Shown piece after piece: positions 1 to 8,052 of a DNA stretch of 64,000 nucleotides; position 1 is the first letter of the stretch, and every line of letters begins with the position of its first letter. A program made the translations under genes and the position numbers. This DNA comes from Flavobacterium sp. HBTb2-11-1 (lineage in GTDB: Bacteria; Bacteroidota; Bacteroidia; Flavobacteriales; Flavobacteriaceae). Below the pieces are notes generated by a model, which was not told where the DNA came from, did not search any database, and worked only from the letters and a program-made list of their open reading frames with translations. The stretch is taken from contig NZ_WUMO01000003.1 in NCBI RefSeq assembly GCF_009826975.1, forward strand, positions 496,001 through 560,000, in the 5' to 3' direction.

Positions 1-944
1 TTTTGTTAAAGATTGGCGGAGCTGGTGTCTGCCACTCAGACTTGCATATTATAGATGAAGGGACAGTAGTGGGAACCGTTTTTACGTTGGGACATGAAAA
101 TGCTGGATGGATAGAAGAAATTGGAGAGAATGTCGAAGGGTATAAAAAAGGAGATGCAGTTTTAGTTTATGGTCCGTGGGGTTGTGGACATTGCAAACCT
201 TGCCAACAGTCCAAAGAAAATTATTGTGATCATCAATCTGAACAGGCATATGGTGGCGGACTAGGACTGGACGGCGGTATGGCCGACTATATGCTCGTGC
301 CATCTTCTAGACTTTTGGTGCCTATATTTGACTTAGATCCTGTTATTGCAGCGCCGTTAACAGACGCTGCGCTTACACCTTATTCTGCGATAAAACGTTC
401 TCTTCCTAAATTAATGGCTGACGAATATGTGGTAGTAATTGGTGTTGGGGGATTAGGTCATGTTGCTTTACAGATATTGCGAGAAATAAGCGGAGCCGAA
501 ATTATTGCTTGCGATGTAACAGAAGATAAATTGGCTTTTGCTAAACAATTGGGCGCAGCTTATGTAATTAATTCTAAAGATGCTGATGCGGCAGAACAAA
601 TCCAGAAGATCACGGGAATCAAAAAAGCTAAAGTGGTTCTAGACTTCGTAGGAGCAACTTCTACCATAGATTTGGGAACAAAAGTAGTGAGTCTTGACGG
701 AGATCTTACCATTGTTGGCCTTGGCGGAGGGCATTATCAATACAGCATGAATGGTTTGCCTTTTGGGGTAAGCATGACGAATCCGTACTGGGGATCAAGA
801 ACAGAACTGATGGAAGTTGTGGGTCTGGCAAGACAAAAGAAAATCCATATCGAAATTGAAAAACATAAACTTGATGATGCCAATGAAGTTTACGATCGAA
901 TGAGACAAGGTAAAATAAAAGGCAGAGCCGTCTTAGTGCCTTAA
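1..944 (+). CDS. Zinc-dependent alcohol dehydrogenase (5' end missing)
   Basis: A medium-chain zinc alcohol dehydrogenase, oxidising an alcohol to an aldehyde or ketone with NAD(P). The visible part has the catalytic-zinc Cys in GVCHSD (residue 10 of the visible frame), GHE at 30-32, the four structural-zinc cysteines in CGHCKPC and NYC (61, 64, 67, 75), and the Rossmann motif GVGGLG near 147. The family is usually about 340-350 residues, so some 30 N-terminal residues lie upstream of the window. The TTG at position 3 is an in-frame codon, not a believable start. The substrate cannot be told from the sequence. A hairpin with a T-run follows, so it probably ends a transcript. Confidence 0.9.
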   Translation, partial: LLKIGGAGVCHSDLHIIDEGTVVGTVFTLGHENAGWIEEIGENVEGYKKGDAVLVYGPWGCGHCKPCQQSKENYCDHQSEQAYGGGLGLDGGMADYMLVPSSRLLVPIFDLDPVIAAPLTDAALTPYSAIKRSLPKLMADEYVVVIGVGGLGHVALQILREISGAEIIACDVTEDKLAFAKQLGAAYVINSKDADAAEQIQKITGIKKAKVVLDFVGATSTIDLGTKVVSLDGDLTIVGLGGGHYQYSMNGLPFGVSMTNPYWGSRTELMEVVGLARQKKIHIEIEKHKLDDANEVYDRMRQGKIKGRAVLVP

Positions 945-960
945 AATTTATAAAGCAAAT

Positions 961-988
961 AAATCCCGTTCTCAGAGACGGATTTTTG
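961..988 (+). terminator. Terminator after the alcohol dehydrogenase
   Basis: AAATCCCGT and ACGGATTT form an imperfect stem around an eight-base loop, followed by TTTGTTTG. It sits 17 bases after the dehydrogenase stop and before the promoter of the ilv-type leader. Confidence 0.5.
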
Positions 989-1004
989 TTTGTTAGAATA
1001 ATAG

Positions 1005-1034
1005 TTTGCAGATTAAAAAATATCAATATATTTG
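1005..1034 (+). promoter_or_regulatory. Bacteroidota-type promoter of the isoleucine leader
   Basis: TTTG at 1005-1008 and TATATTTG at 1027-1034 are separated by 18 bases. They match the -33 TTTG and -7 TAnnTTTG elements known for Bacteroidota and Flavobacterium. Transcription would start near 1040, only about ten bases before the ATG of the first leader peptide, as is usual for attenuation leaders. The start site is inferred. Confidence 0.65.
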
Positions 1035-1051
1035 CGCATCAGATCAAACAA

Positions 1052-1105
1052 ATGAAAAACATCATTAACATCGCGGTTATTATTATCATTATTATCATTC
1101 GATAG
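1052..1105 (+). CDS. Isoleucine-rich leader peptide 1 (ilv-type attenuator)
   Basis: A 17-codon reading frame encodes MKNIINIAVIIIIIIIR and stops at TAG. Ten of 17 residues are Ile, seven of them consecutive, and one is Val. It begins just after a strong promoter and is followed 41 bases later by a hairpin with a T-run. This is the layout of a translation-coupled attenuator: ribosome stalling on scarce Ile-tRNA would prevent terminator formation. The next full gene is an acetolactate synthase small-subunit homologue, which fits isoleucine/valine control. I could not find a convincing antiterminator by eye. The peptide itself probably has no function beyond being translated. Confidence 0.75.
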   Translation: MKNIINIAVIIIIIIIR

Positions 1106-1146
1106 TGGTGAAGGGATGTTATATAAATAAGTGAAAATAAATTTAG

Positions 1147-1175
1147 AAAAACCTCCCCTCAGCGGAGGTTTTTTT
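1147..1175 (+). terminator. Attenuator terminator 1
   Basis: ACCTCC (1151-1156) pairs with GGAGGT (1164-1169), extended by flanking A and T runs, around a seven-base loop and followed by a T-run to 1175. It lies between the first and second Ile-rich leader peptides. Confidence 0.8.
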
Positions 1176-1188
1176 GTTTACAGCAAGT

Positions 1189-1248
1189 ATGAAAAATTCA
1201 ATTCAGAATAGCATTATTATTTCAATTATCATTATTCGCATCACATGA
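1189..1248 (+). CDS. Isoleucine-rich leader peptide 2 (second tandem attenuator)
   Basis: A 19-codon frame encodes MKNSIQNSIIISIIIIRIT and ends at TGA; nine residues are Ile. It starts 14 bases after the T-run of the first attenuator and is followed by its own terminator. It shares the MKN start and the Ile-run/Arg ending with leader 1, so it may be a diverged duplication. Transcription would have to pass two isoleucine checkpoints in series before reaching the IlvN-like gene. Confidence 0.7.
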   Translation: MKNSIQNSIIISIIIIRIT

Positions 1249-1275
1249 CGAGTCAGGATTCTATTGTCTATTCAT

Positions 1276-1312
1276 AAAAGCCTTTCTCAGTCAAAATGTG
1301 AAAGGCTTTTTT
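1276..1312 (+). terminator. Attenuator terminator 2
   Basis: AAAAGCCTTTC (1276-1286) and GAAAGGCTTTT (1300-1310) form a perfect 11-bp stem with a 13-base loop and a T-run to 1312. It is 27 bases after leader peptide 2 and 40 bases before the IlvN-like gene. GACGAG at 1247-1252 could pair with CTCAGTC at 1286-1292 with one bulge, but this is weak. Confidence 0.8.
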
Positions 1313-1352
1313 ATTTCTCAGCAACTCATTCAAACACAAATAAAAATCAACA

Positions 1353-1853
1353 ATGAAAAACGAATTTACTCTAACCATTTATTCAGAAGATCAAATCAGA
1401 TTAATAAGCAAATTATCGAGTATGTTTTTAAGAAAACAAATTCAGATTTTGAGCCTTAATATGTCTATTTGCGAAATAGAAAATATGTATAGACATACCA
1501 TCGTAATAAATGGAACGTTGGATCAAGTCATCAATTTAACTGCGCAAATAGAGAAAGTCATTGAAGTTTATAAATGCTATTATTCGTTGAATGAAGAGAT
1601 TGTTTTTAAACAAACCGCATTATTTAAAATTCCTACCGCATTAGTTATGCAAGACCCAGAAACGGAAGTATTATTTAAAGAAAATGACCTTAAAATTTCA
1701 GAAATTCAAAAAGAGTATACTGTATTACAAGCCACAGGAACAGATGAAGAAATAGTATACTTGACTGAAAAATTAAAGCCGTTAGGATTAATTGAATTTG
1801 TGAAAAGCTCAAGAATTGCTCTTTCAAAATCGGATAAAGGTTTTTGTGTATAA
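1353..1853 (+). CDS. Orphan acetolactate synthase small-subunit-like ACT protein
   Basis: The 166-residue protein has an N-terminal ACT-type fold (about residues 4-75: FTLTIYSEDQIRLISKLSSMF, then IEKVIEVYKCYY) and a C-terminal half ending in LIEFVKSSRIALSK, the pattern of IlvN, the valine-sensing regulatory subunit of acetolactate synthase. It looks diverged: the usual glycine-containing turn after the first strand (N-x-x-G-x-L) is SEDQIRL here. No ilvB, ilvC or ilvD lies beside it; the next gene is a channel. It is the only gene behind the two Ile leader peptides. It may be a second IlvN paralogue, or what remains of a lost ilv operon. The fold assignment is fairly sure, the regulatory role is not. 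Confidence 0.7.
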   Translation: MKNEFTLTIYSEDQIRLISKLSSMFLRKQIQILSLNMSICEIENMYRHTIVINGTLDQVINLTAQIEKVIEVYKCYYSLNEEIVFKQTALFKIPTALVMQDPETEVLFKENDLKISEIQKEYTVLQATGTDEEIVYLTEKLKPLGLIEFVKSSRIALSKSDKGFCV

Positions 1854-1967
1854 ATTAAAGAATAACGGAAGACCTATTGTTGTCTGTTTCTGTTTTTTCT
1901 AATGTAAAAGCTTTGTTTTTCTTCAATATTTCTTACTTTTAATAGTCATTACTAAAGCAGATAGCGT

Positions 1968-3749
1968 ATGATTTCAGGTACAAAGCGGTTATTGTTTTTT
2001 TTCTTGTTGATTTTGGTTTTGATAAAACCCTTCACAGCAGAAGCACAGCTTTTAGGAGGCGCAAAGACTACAACAGAAGAGCCAGTTAAGATTCCAGATG
2101 ATTCACTAGGAAGAAGGACGCCTCAAGGAACCGTCAACGGATTCATCAAAGCACTTGGCGATCAGAATTATCTGCGTGCAAGCCAGTATCTTGTTCTAAG
2201 CAAGCGTTCTTACCGTAAAACAGCAGAAAGAATACAGATAGCAAAAACTTTTCAGCAGTTACTGGATCAAGGAGGTAATTTCTCGCCATCATCTATTCTA
2301 AGCAATAAAGAATTAGGACGTTTAGATGATAATCTTACAACAGGCATAGATTTGGTTGGAAATATATCTACAGATAAAATAGACATCCAGCTTTATTTGG
2401 AAAATCAGTCCGATGACAACGAACCTGCACTATGGCTTTTTTCTGCAGAAACGGTAGAAGCAATTCGTGCCGCAGATGTTAGCGGAGAAAAAACATTCTT
2501 AGATAGAGTTTTGCCTAAATTTTTGATAGAAAGAAAATTAGGAAATGTTCCTATTGGGCATTGGGGAGTCGTGGTAATCATGTCAGTTGTCACGTACCTG
2601 CTTTCTAGGCTGCTCATTTTTGTGCTCATTTTTCTGATTCAAAAAATATGGAAGAAAGCAGATACTGAAAAAGGAACTGCGATTATAGATGCATTTACAC
2701 TGCCAGTTCAGATGTATTTGACGGTAATTTTGTTTGTAGCTTCGACCCAGCGAATGGGAATTTCAATAATTGTCCGTCAGCGATTTAGCATTATAATAAT
2801 TACGATTGGAATTGTAGCTTTTTTAATCTTGCTTTGGCGAATGACCGATTTTGTCAGCATGTATACCCGAAGCAGAATGAACAATCGAGGACGTGCTTCT
2901 GCAGTATCTGCAGTTTTATTTTTGAGTCGTACTATGAAAGCGGCGATTGTAGTAATCGGAATCATTGCCTTATTAGGAATTATTGGAGTTGATGTTACGG
3001 CCGGTCTTGCTGCGCTAGGAATTGGGGGGATTGCATTGGCGCTGGGAGCACAAAAAACGATAGAAAACTTTGTGGGAAGCGTAAGCCTTATTGCAGACCA
3101 GCCATTGCGTGTTGGCGATTACTGCCGAGTTGATGATATAAAAGGAACCGTAGAGGCTATAGGTATGCGCTCTACAACATTGCGTACTGCAGCGCGAACT
3201 ATTGTCACAATTCCAAATGGACAATTATCGGCTAGTAAAATAGAGAATTATGCACATCGCGACCGTTTTATTTTCAATCCGATTTTAGGTTTTAGAATGG
3301 AAACAAGTCCAGATCAGATGCGTTATCTGCTTGTAGAAATAAAATCTTTGCTGTATGCACATCCCGCTGTTTTAAATTCTCCTCCAATTGTTCGTTTTAC
3401 TGGTATCACAGCTGACGCTTTAAAGGTCGAGATTACCGCTTATATTGAAGCTGTAAATTTTGAAACATCGCAAGAAGTCCAAGAAGATCTTTTATTGCGA
3501 ATGATGGATATTATAGAAAAAAGCGGTACAGCTTTGGCTTATCCATCACAGACGCTTTATATGACAAGAGATACTCCTGTTTCTGATGAAAAAAGAAATG
3601 AGGTTGCAGAAACAGTTAAAAAATGGAAAGAAAGTAATGAGTTACAGCTTCCGAAATTTGACCCAAAACGTGTGGAAGAATTGAAAGGAAGTATAAAATA
3701 CCCTGACGACGGTAGTTTTAATCCTGAAGACCGGGAAACTTTATTATAA
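1968..3749 (+). CDS. MscS-family mechanosensitive ion channel
   Basis: This 593-residue inner-membrane channel should open under membrane tension to release solutes during osmotic downshock. It has an N-terminal signal peptide (cleavage near AEAQ, residue 26), a periplasmic region of about 160 residues, several membrane helices from about 195 to 370, and the MscS pore helix with its Gly/Ala pattern (GLAALGIGGIALALGAQKT). The beta domain follows (LRVGDYCRVDDIKGTVEAIG, IPNGQL). A charged tail of about 60 residues ends the protein. It stands alone; a bidirectional hairpin separates it from the convergent next gene. Confidence 0.92.
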   Translation: MISGTKRLLFFFLLILVLIKPFTAEAQLLGGAKTTTEEPVKIPDDSLGRRTPQGTVNGFIKALGDQNYLRASQYLVLSKRSYRKTAERIQIAKTFQQLLDQGGNFSPSSILSNKELGRLDDNLTTGIDLVGNISTDKIDIQLYLENQSDDNEPALWLFSAETVEAIRAADVSGEKTFLDRVLPKFLIERKLGNVPIGHWGVVVIMSVVTYLLSRLLIFVLIFLIQKIWKKADTEKGTAIIDAFTLPVQMYLTVILFVASTQRMGISIIVRQRFSIIIITIGIVAFLILLWRMTDFVSMYTRSRMNNRGRASAVSAVLFLSRTMKAAIVVIGIIALLGIIGVDVTAGLAALGIGGIALALGAQKTIENFVGSVSLIADQPLRVGDYCRVDDIKGTVEAIGMRSTTLRTAARTIVTIPNGQLSASKIENYAHRDRFIFNPILGFRMETSPDQMRYLLVEIKSLLYAHPAVLNSPPIVRFTGITADALKVEITAYIEAVNFETSQEVQEDLLLRMMDIIEKSGTALAYPSQTLYMTRDTPVSDEKRNEVAETVKKWKESNELQLPKFDPKRVEELKGSIKYPDDGSFNPEDRETLL

Positions 3750-3756
3750 AAGAAAT

Positions 3757-3779
3757 GAGCTTCAAATTTTTTGAAGCTC
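3757..3779. terminator. Bidirectional terminator between convergent genes
   Basis: GAGCTTCAAA (3757-3766) and TTTGAAGCTC (3770-3779) form a perfect 10-bp stem with a three-base loop and a T-rich tail. It serves the channel gene on the plus strand and could also serve the convergent minus-strand gene ending at 3804. Confidence 0.75.
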
Positions 3780-3803
3780 GTTTTATTTTATGAGAAATAT
3801 AAA

Positions 3804-5159
3804 TTAACCTTTAGATTCTCTCACAATTTCCATATTTCCATCATCTTGTTTTACAATTTTCCAGTCTGGATTTAGTTCTATTTCATAAAATTCGTTTATA
3901 ACTTTTCTCCCTTCAATTTTGGAGGGAAGCGGAAAAACAAAATACGTTTTCCCTTCTTTATCATAACTCAAAATGCCAGCTTTCCCCAATTGATTTTTAC
4001 CTTCAATTGTGGTAAAATTGCCAAAGTTGTTTCCTGATTTATCTCGTCCTTTAATACTAGAATACACAATTCCTTTTTCATTTAAAGTTAGCGTTCCATT
4101 CATATTGAAAGTGCGTCCATAATGTTCAATATCGGTGAGTGCGACCTTTAAAGTTGGTTTAGTCAAAAGCAGATCACTGTAATAAACAATTAGCTTTTTT
4201 TGTTCTTCGGCTCGAGCAATTTCTTCTTTGTTTATTTCATCAAAATTATTTCTGGATTTTACTAATTCTAATTGCCTTTTATTGATAGTTAATTTTGATT
4301 TTAAAATCATAACTTCATAAATATCAGTAAAATTATAAACATTATCTAAACCTTTTCTCCAAGCTATATGTAAGTAATCAAAAAGCAATCCATAAGCTGG
4401 ACCCGTGGCATAAGGAAAAGGTCTAGTGTAGGTTTTAGCTTGTTCCCGCTGATTAATTTCTTCTATTGCCTTTTCATATTTATTGTCATAAGAAGAGAGA
4501 ACAAAACCAGTATAATTTGCCAAGCCTTCCAAAGTTTCAATTTCCAATTCATCATTCAAATATTTTGGATACTGCTGTTGTCTTTCTTTTCTAAAAATTA
4601 CAGCATCTTTCAAATAATTTTGAACCTCATTCATTTTTCTTTTTTCGATTACCGCTTTCAAAGCATTTTTTAATGCCTGATATTCCAAACGCAATAAAAT
4701 ACGTGCATTGGTTTCGTCGAGATACTCAATCGGATTTCCGTTAAACTTTCGGGATTTCATTTGCAGTAAATGGAATAATTCATGAATAATCGTAGCACCT
4801 TTATCGTCTAGATAATTATTGAGAACAGTTGCATATTCTTTCCCTTCATATTTCTGAGTGGTATTAACAAAAACAAGCGAATTAGGTTCCATAGTTTTAG
4901 AAAATAAAATACTATTGTCGGTTTTGCTATTAGGTAGCTTTACCAAACTATAAATTGAATTGTCAAAGTCGATTACAATGATGCTGTCGTTCCAGATTCG
5001 TTTTCCCCAAAGCTTCCCATTATCTTTTTCTAAAAGTTCTTTTGCTTCCAAAAGGCAAGATTGAATATTTTGCCTGTTTTTAAGAGCTTTTTCTGATTCT
5101 TGGGCAGTAGTAAATTGCAGAATGGTGATGAAGATCAGCAATAAAAAATTTTTTTTCAT
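3804..5159 (-). CDS. Secreted HExxH-containing protein, putative zinc metallopeptidase
   Basis: The 451-residue protein starts with a clear signal peptide (cut near TTAQ, residue 20). Residues 126-130 are HELFH inside IIHELFHLLQ, the zincin HExxH signature, followed by a possible third ligand in YLDETNARILLRLEY. The central part is helical and charged. The last 130 residues look like beta structure (GRTFNMNGTLTLNEKGIVYSS). I do not recognise a named family. Exported location and a zinc site are well supported; peptidase activity is inferred and no substrate is suggested. The next upstream gene on the same strand is a membrane-bound regulator about 80 bases away, so the two may be cotranscribed. 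Confidence 0.75.
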   Translation of the reverse strand: MKKNFLLLIFITILQFTTAQESEKALKNRQNIQSCLLEAKELLEKDNGKLWGKRIWNDSIIVIDFDNSIYSLVKLPNSKTDNSILFSKTMEPNSLVFVNTTQKYEGKEYATVLNNYLDDKGATIIHELFHLLQMKSRKFNGNPIEYLDETNARILLRLEYQALKNALKAVIEKRKMNEVQNYLKDAVIFRKERQQQYPKYLNDELEIETLEGLANYTGFVLSSYDNKYEKAIEEINQREQAKTYTRPFPYATGPAYGLLFDYLHIAWRKGLDNVYNFTDIYEVMILKSKLTINKRQLELVKSRNNFDEINKEEIARAEEQKKLIVYYSDLLLTKPTLKVALTDIEHYGRTFNMNGTLTLNEKGIVYSSIKGRDKSGNNFGNFTTIEGKNQLGKAGILSYDKEGKTYFVFPLPSKIEGRKVINEFYEIELNPDWKIVKQDDGNMEIVRESKG

Positions 5160-5239
5160 TTCCGATTGATTTAAGATTTCGGAAACAAAATTAGATTGGA
5201 CAATTTTGAAAATCAGTTATGCAGAGGTTGAATTTGGGA

Positions 5240-6313
5240 CTAATCCCAAGGATGATTTTTCAGTTTAGCAGCCAGTTCATGACGGTTTGCAACATCCAAT
5301 TTAGCATAAAGATTTCGAATATGTGTTTTTACCGTACTCAGCGAAATAAAAAGTTCATCAGCGATTTCTTTGTTTGCTTTATCTTCTAAAATGAGCTTGG
5401 CAATTTTTTCTTCCTGATTGGTCAGAGTTAAATTTGAAACCCCAAATTGATTTTGTTTTGGCTTAAGCAATTTTAATCGTTTAAACTGTAAAGCTGAAAT
5501 AACAGCCAAAACCAATAGTAGAAAAACTAAAAAGTAATTCAGCGTTCGCTGAAAGGCATATTTTTGCTGTAAAATGACATTAGAAATTTTTGAAAGTTCG
5601 TCTTGATATTGAAGATAGTATGATGCCTCACCATAATAGTTTTTCAGTGAGTTTGAAACAGCATCGTAAAACGCTTCATCTTTTTCAAAATCGTTTTTAA
5701 TGTTATAATCATTTCGTTTAATGTCCGAAAAAGCCAAAAGTTTGAGCAGAGGATGTTTTATGCTTTTCTCGGTATATGATTTTACTTTTTCTGCAAAATC
5801 ATTTACGGCCTGTTGCTGCGCTTCCTTGTTTTTGATTTGAGCATTATTTTTCTCTAACTGTGCTTCAAAAGATTTTAATTTTCCCCATTCTTTATCGGCC
5901 AAATTACTGTTTTGGGATCCGCTAAACCAATTGTTGCCAGATTTTGGAAAATAGATCGTATCTTGATTAGAAAAAATAAAGTTATGATAATTGCTTTTCT
6001 CATTATCGCTAACCAATTGCAGTCCTTTGATCGTATTGATATTGGAATGGATGCGGTACAGTTTGTCTTTTTCGGATAAAAGCTGTCCTTTAAATTCAAA
6101 ATAACCATTTTCATCTGTTTCTGTTGAAAAAAGAATCTGATTTTCGGTAATCATAGTTTCTTCATCATATTTCAGCAGACTTAAATAAACTGTTTTGTTT
6201 TTCTGCTCAGCATCAATATATCCCGAAATCTTGTACTGTCCGTAGCAAGTCGGAAAAGAAAAGATGATAAAGATTACTAAGAATAAAATCTTAATTGTTT
6301 TTTCTTTTGGCAT
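5240..6313 (-). CDS. Membrane-anchored LuxR-type transcriptional regulator
   Basis: This 357-residue protein has an N-terminal signal or anchor sequence, an extracytoplasmic region starting with beta strands (YKISGYIDAEQKNKTVYLSLL) and continuing as a long charged helical stretch, one membrane helix (YFLVFLLLVLAVISALQF, about residues 260-278), and a cytoplasmic C-terminal LuxR/GerE DNA-binding domain (LTNQEEKIAKLILEDKANKE, then STVKTHIRNLYAKL). It should sense something in the envelope and bind DNA directly, without a histidine kinase. The next genes downstream encode the HExxH protein and upstream a polysaccharide deacetylase, so cell-envelope polymers are a possible theme. The target is unknown. 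Confidence 0.85.
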   Translation of the reverse strand: MPKEKTIKILFLVIFIIFSFPTCYGQYKISGYIDAEQKNKTVYLSLLKYDEETMITENQILFSTETDENGYFEFKGQLLSEKDKLYRIHSNINTIKGLQLVSDNEKSNYHNFIFSNQDTIYFPKSGNNWFSGSQNSNLADKEWGKLKSFEAQLEKNNAQIKNKEAQQQAVNDFAEKVKSYTEKSIKHPLLKLLAFSDIKRNDYNIKNDFEKDEAFYDAVSNSLKNYYGEASYYLQYQDELSKISNVILQQKYAFQRTLNYFLVFLLLVLAVISALQFKRLKLLKPKQNQFGVSNLTLTNQEEKIAKLILEDKANKEIADELFISLSTVKTHIRNLYAKLDVANRHELAAKLKNHPWD

Positions 6314-6414
6314 TTTAAATCAGTAATAGAAAAGCTTATCAATGATTAAAAATACGAAAAAAAGATTACGGTTAAAGATTGGTCTTTTAATTATGCAAGC
6401 ATAGCTATTAGCAT

Positions 6415-7200
6415 TTAAAGCTTAGGCGGAACCAAATTGTCTAAATCTGATAGACGATAGAATTTAAGATCATTCAATTTCATGTATTTGCAAATGAATT
6501 CTAAAGTTTCTATTTTGACTTGATAGTTTTCAGTAATTTCTTTTACAGGTTTATGTCCGCATAAAAGCAGAATTTTATTGTTCTTTTTGGCGTAATCTAA
6601 TAATTCAAGTACATACGGAATGCTGAAATGAATATGGCTGTTGTCAATATCAAAAGCAAATACAATTTTTGAATTATTGAAGTAACTGTCCTGTTTCTCT
6701 GGAATTTCACCGCCAAACGCTCTTCCTCTAATAATTTTGAACAGAGGAGATAAAGCCTGATCTAACGAATCTGATCTTTCTCCGTACGGATATGCAAAAG
6801 AAGTAACGTTGAAACCTTTCTTTTTCATGGAAACAATCATAGGATCGATTTCTTGTTTCAGGTATTCTTTAACGCTAAATTGCTTGGTAAACTTAACAGC
6901 ATTGTAATGATGATAACCATGACCGGCTATTTCATGGCCATATTTTTGCATTTCTAAAAGCGTTTTAATTTCAGGTGCTCCAATAGAATCTATTCGGCAG
7001 ACGTTAAAAGTAGCCTTCCAGGAATACTTTCGTAAAGCTTGGTCTGCTTCAGACCATTCATCAACATAAGCATCATCAAAAGATAAAATTACACCGGCTT
7101 TATATGCTGGTTTTGGCGCTGGATTCTGTTTTTTATTTTCACAAGAAAATAAAGATAAGAACAATAAAAATAATACAGTTTTAGTAAAAAGTCTTCTCAT
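6415..7200 (-). CDS. Polysaccharide deacetylase family lipoprotein
   Basis: The 261-residue lipoprotein has a lipobox ending in Cys20 (LFLSLFSC). The NodB-type fold carries the motif with catalytic and metal-binding aspartates (LSFDDAY, D42-D43), the two metal-binding histidines in IAGHGYHHYN (H94 and H97/H98), and SFAYPYGERSD in place of the usual RxPY loop. Such enzymes remove acetyl groups from N-acetylated sugars in peptidoglycan or polysaccharides. It is anchored to an envelope membrane. Its substrate cannot be read from the sequence. It stands between the LuxR-like gene and the polyketide operon, about 100 bases from each. Confidence 0.85.
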   Translation of the reverse strand: MRRLFTKTVLFLLFLSLFSCENKKQNPAPKPAYKAGVILSFDDAYVDEWSEADQALRKYSWKATFNVCRIDSIGAPEIKTLLEMQKYGHEIAGHGYHHYNAVKFTKQFSVKEYLKQEIDPMIVSMKKKGFNVTSFAYPYGERSDSLDQALSPLFKIIRGRAFGGEIPEKQDSYFNNSKIVFAFDIDNSHIHFSIPYVLELLDYAKKNNKILLLCGHKPVKEITENYQVKIETLEFICKYMKLNDLKFYRLSDLDNLVPPKL

Positions 7201-7302
7201 AGATTTTTGATGCTAGCGAATGAGATTTAGAATATAATTTTACTCAAAATTAAGGATTTTTCTTATAATAAATATTATCATTCAAAATAAAAAGAAGATT
7301 TT

Positions 7303-7800
7303 TTAGATTCTCGTAGTTACCCATTTTTCAAACCTTCCGTGATGACTGATTGAAACATCTTGAAGTGATTGCGATATTTTTAAATACGGAATACCATTTT
7401 CATCCTTTATTATTTTTCCTCCCTCAACTTCAATTATATTCTTTATGTTTTTTAGATTGTTTACTGCAATGGTATGAATGCTTTCAAAAGAAAATATACT
7501 TTCGGTATAATATACATTTTCGTTACAGCAGACCTTTCCAAAAGCTTGATTGGCGTTTATAAAATCCAAAGTGCAGGACAACTTTTTCGGGCTATATTCC
7601 CTTATTTTGGTCTGCCGATTATAAATTTTATAAGCGGCCTCTTTCATGCTCCATAAAAGCCAAACCATAATTTCAGGCTTATCATAATCTTTTATATACT
7701 GCTGTTCTTCGGCTATAAAAAGCTTTTCTATAAAACCTTTTCTTTGCCAATTGCTTTCTATACGCGACTGGGCAAGATCTATAATGTCATTGCCAATCAT
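7303..7800 (-). CDS. 4'-phosphopantetheinyl transferase
   Basis: A 165-residue transferase that moves the phosphopantetheine arm from CoA to a carrier-protein serine. The N-terminal metal-binding segment IGNDIIDL (D8) and the WSMKEAAYK motif (K53-E54-A55) are the signatures of the AcpS/Sfp superfamily; the length fits a single AcpS-like unit. Its start overlaps the stop of the acyl carrier protein by four bases (7797-7800), so translation is probably coupled and the ACP next door is its likely substrate. It is the last gene of the polyketide operon. Confidence 0.88.
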   Translation of the reverse strand: MIGNDIIDLAQSRIESNWQRKGFIEKLFIAEEQQYIKDYDKPEIMVWLLWSMKEAAYKIYNRQTKIREYSPKKLSCTLDFINANQAFGKVCCNENVYYTESIFSFESIHTIAVNNLKNIKNIIEVEGGKIIKDENGIPYLKISQSLQDVSISHHGRFEKWVTTRI

Positions 7801-8051
7801 TTTTCGGCAAGTTTGGTTTCAATGATTTCAACAGCAGTTTTTACATCGAGCATGCGTTCCATATCTGCATTATCGATCACGACATCAAAATTTTCTTCAA
7901 TGTCCAGCACAATATCAACCAAATTGGCCGAATTGATATTCAGATCTTTAATAAAATCCGTTTCTTCAGTAAGATTTTCAAAAGCTTCTTTGTTAGTTGC
8001 AAAAGGTTTGATAATTACTTTTAATTCCTTGATAAGTTCGGTTCTGTCCAT
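7797..8051 (-). CDS. Acyl carrier protein of the polyketide operon
   Basis: An 84-residue four-helix acyl carrier protein. The ATG at 8051 gives MDRTELIKELK, a normal ACP start; a longer frame to 8087 would run into the ketosynthase gene. The attachment serine is Ser41 in LNINSANLVDIV; the classical DSL is NSA here, which is seen in specialised carrier proteins. Acidic helix II follows (DIEENFDV). It should carry the acyl chain handled by the adjacent ketosynthase and dehydratase. The ATG sits next to the ketosynthase stop at 8053, and the gene overlaps the transferase gene by four bases. Confidence 0.9.
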   Translation of the reverse strand: MDRTELIKELKVIIKPFATNKEAFENLTEETDFIKDLNINSANLVDIVLDIEENFDVVIDNADMERMLDVKTAVEIIETKLAEK

Positions 8052-8052
8052 A

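Noticed and set aside
1005..1312. A riboswitch or T-box in the ilv leader.
   Set aside because: No T-box sequence or riboswitch core was seen, whereas two translatable Ile-rich peptides with terminators explain the region.
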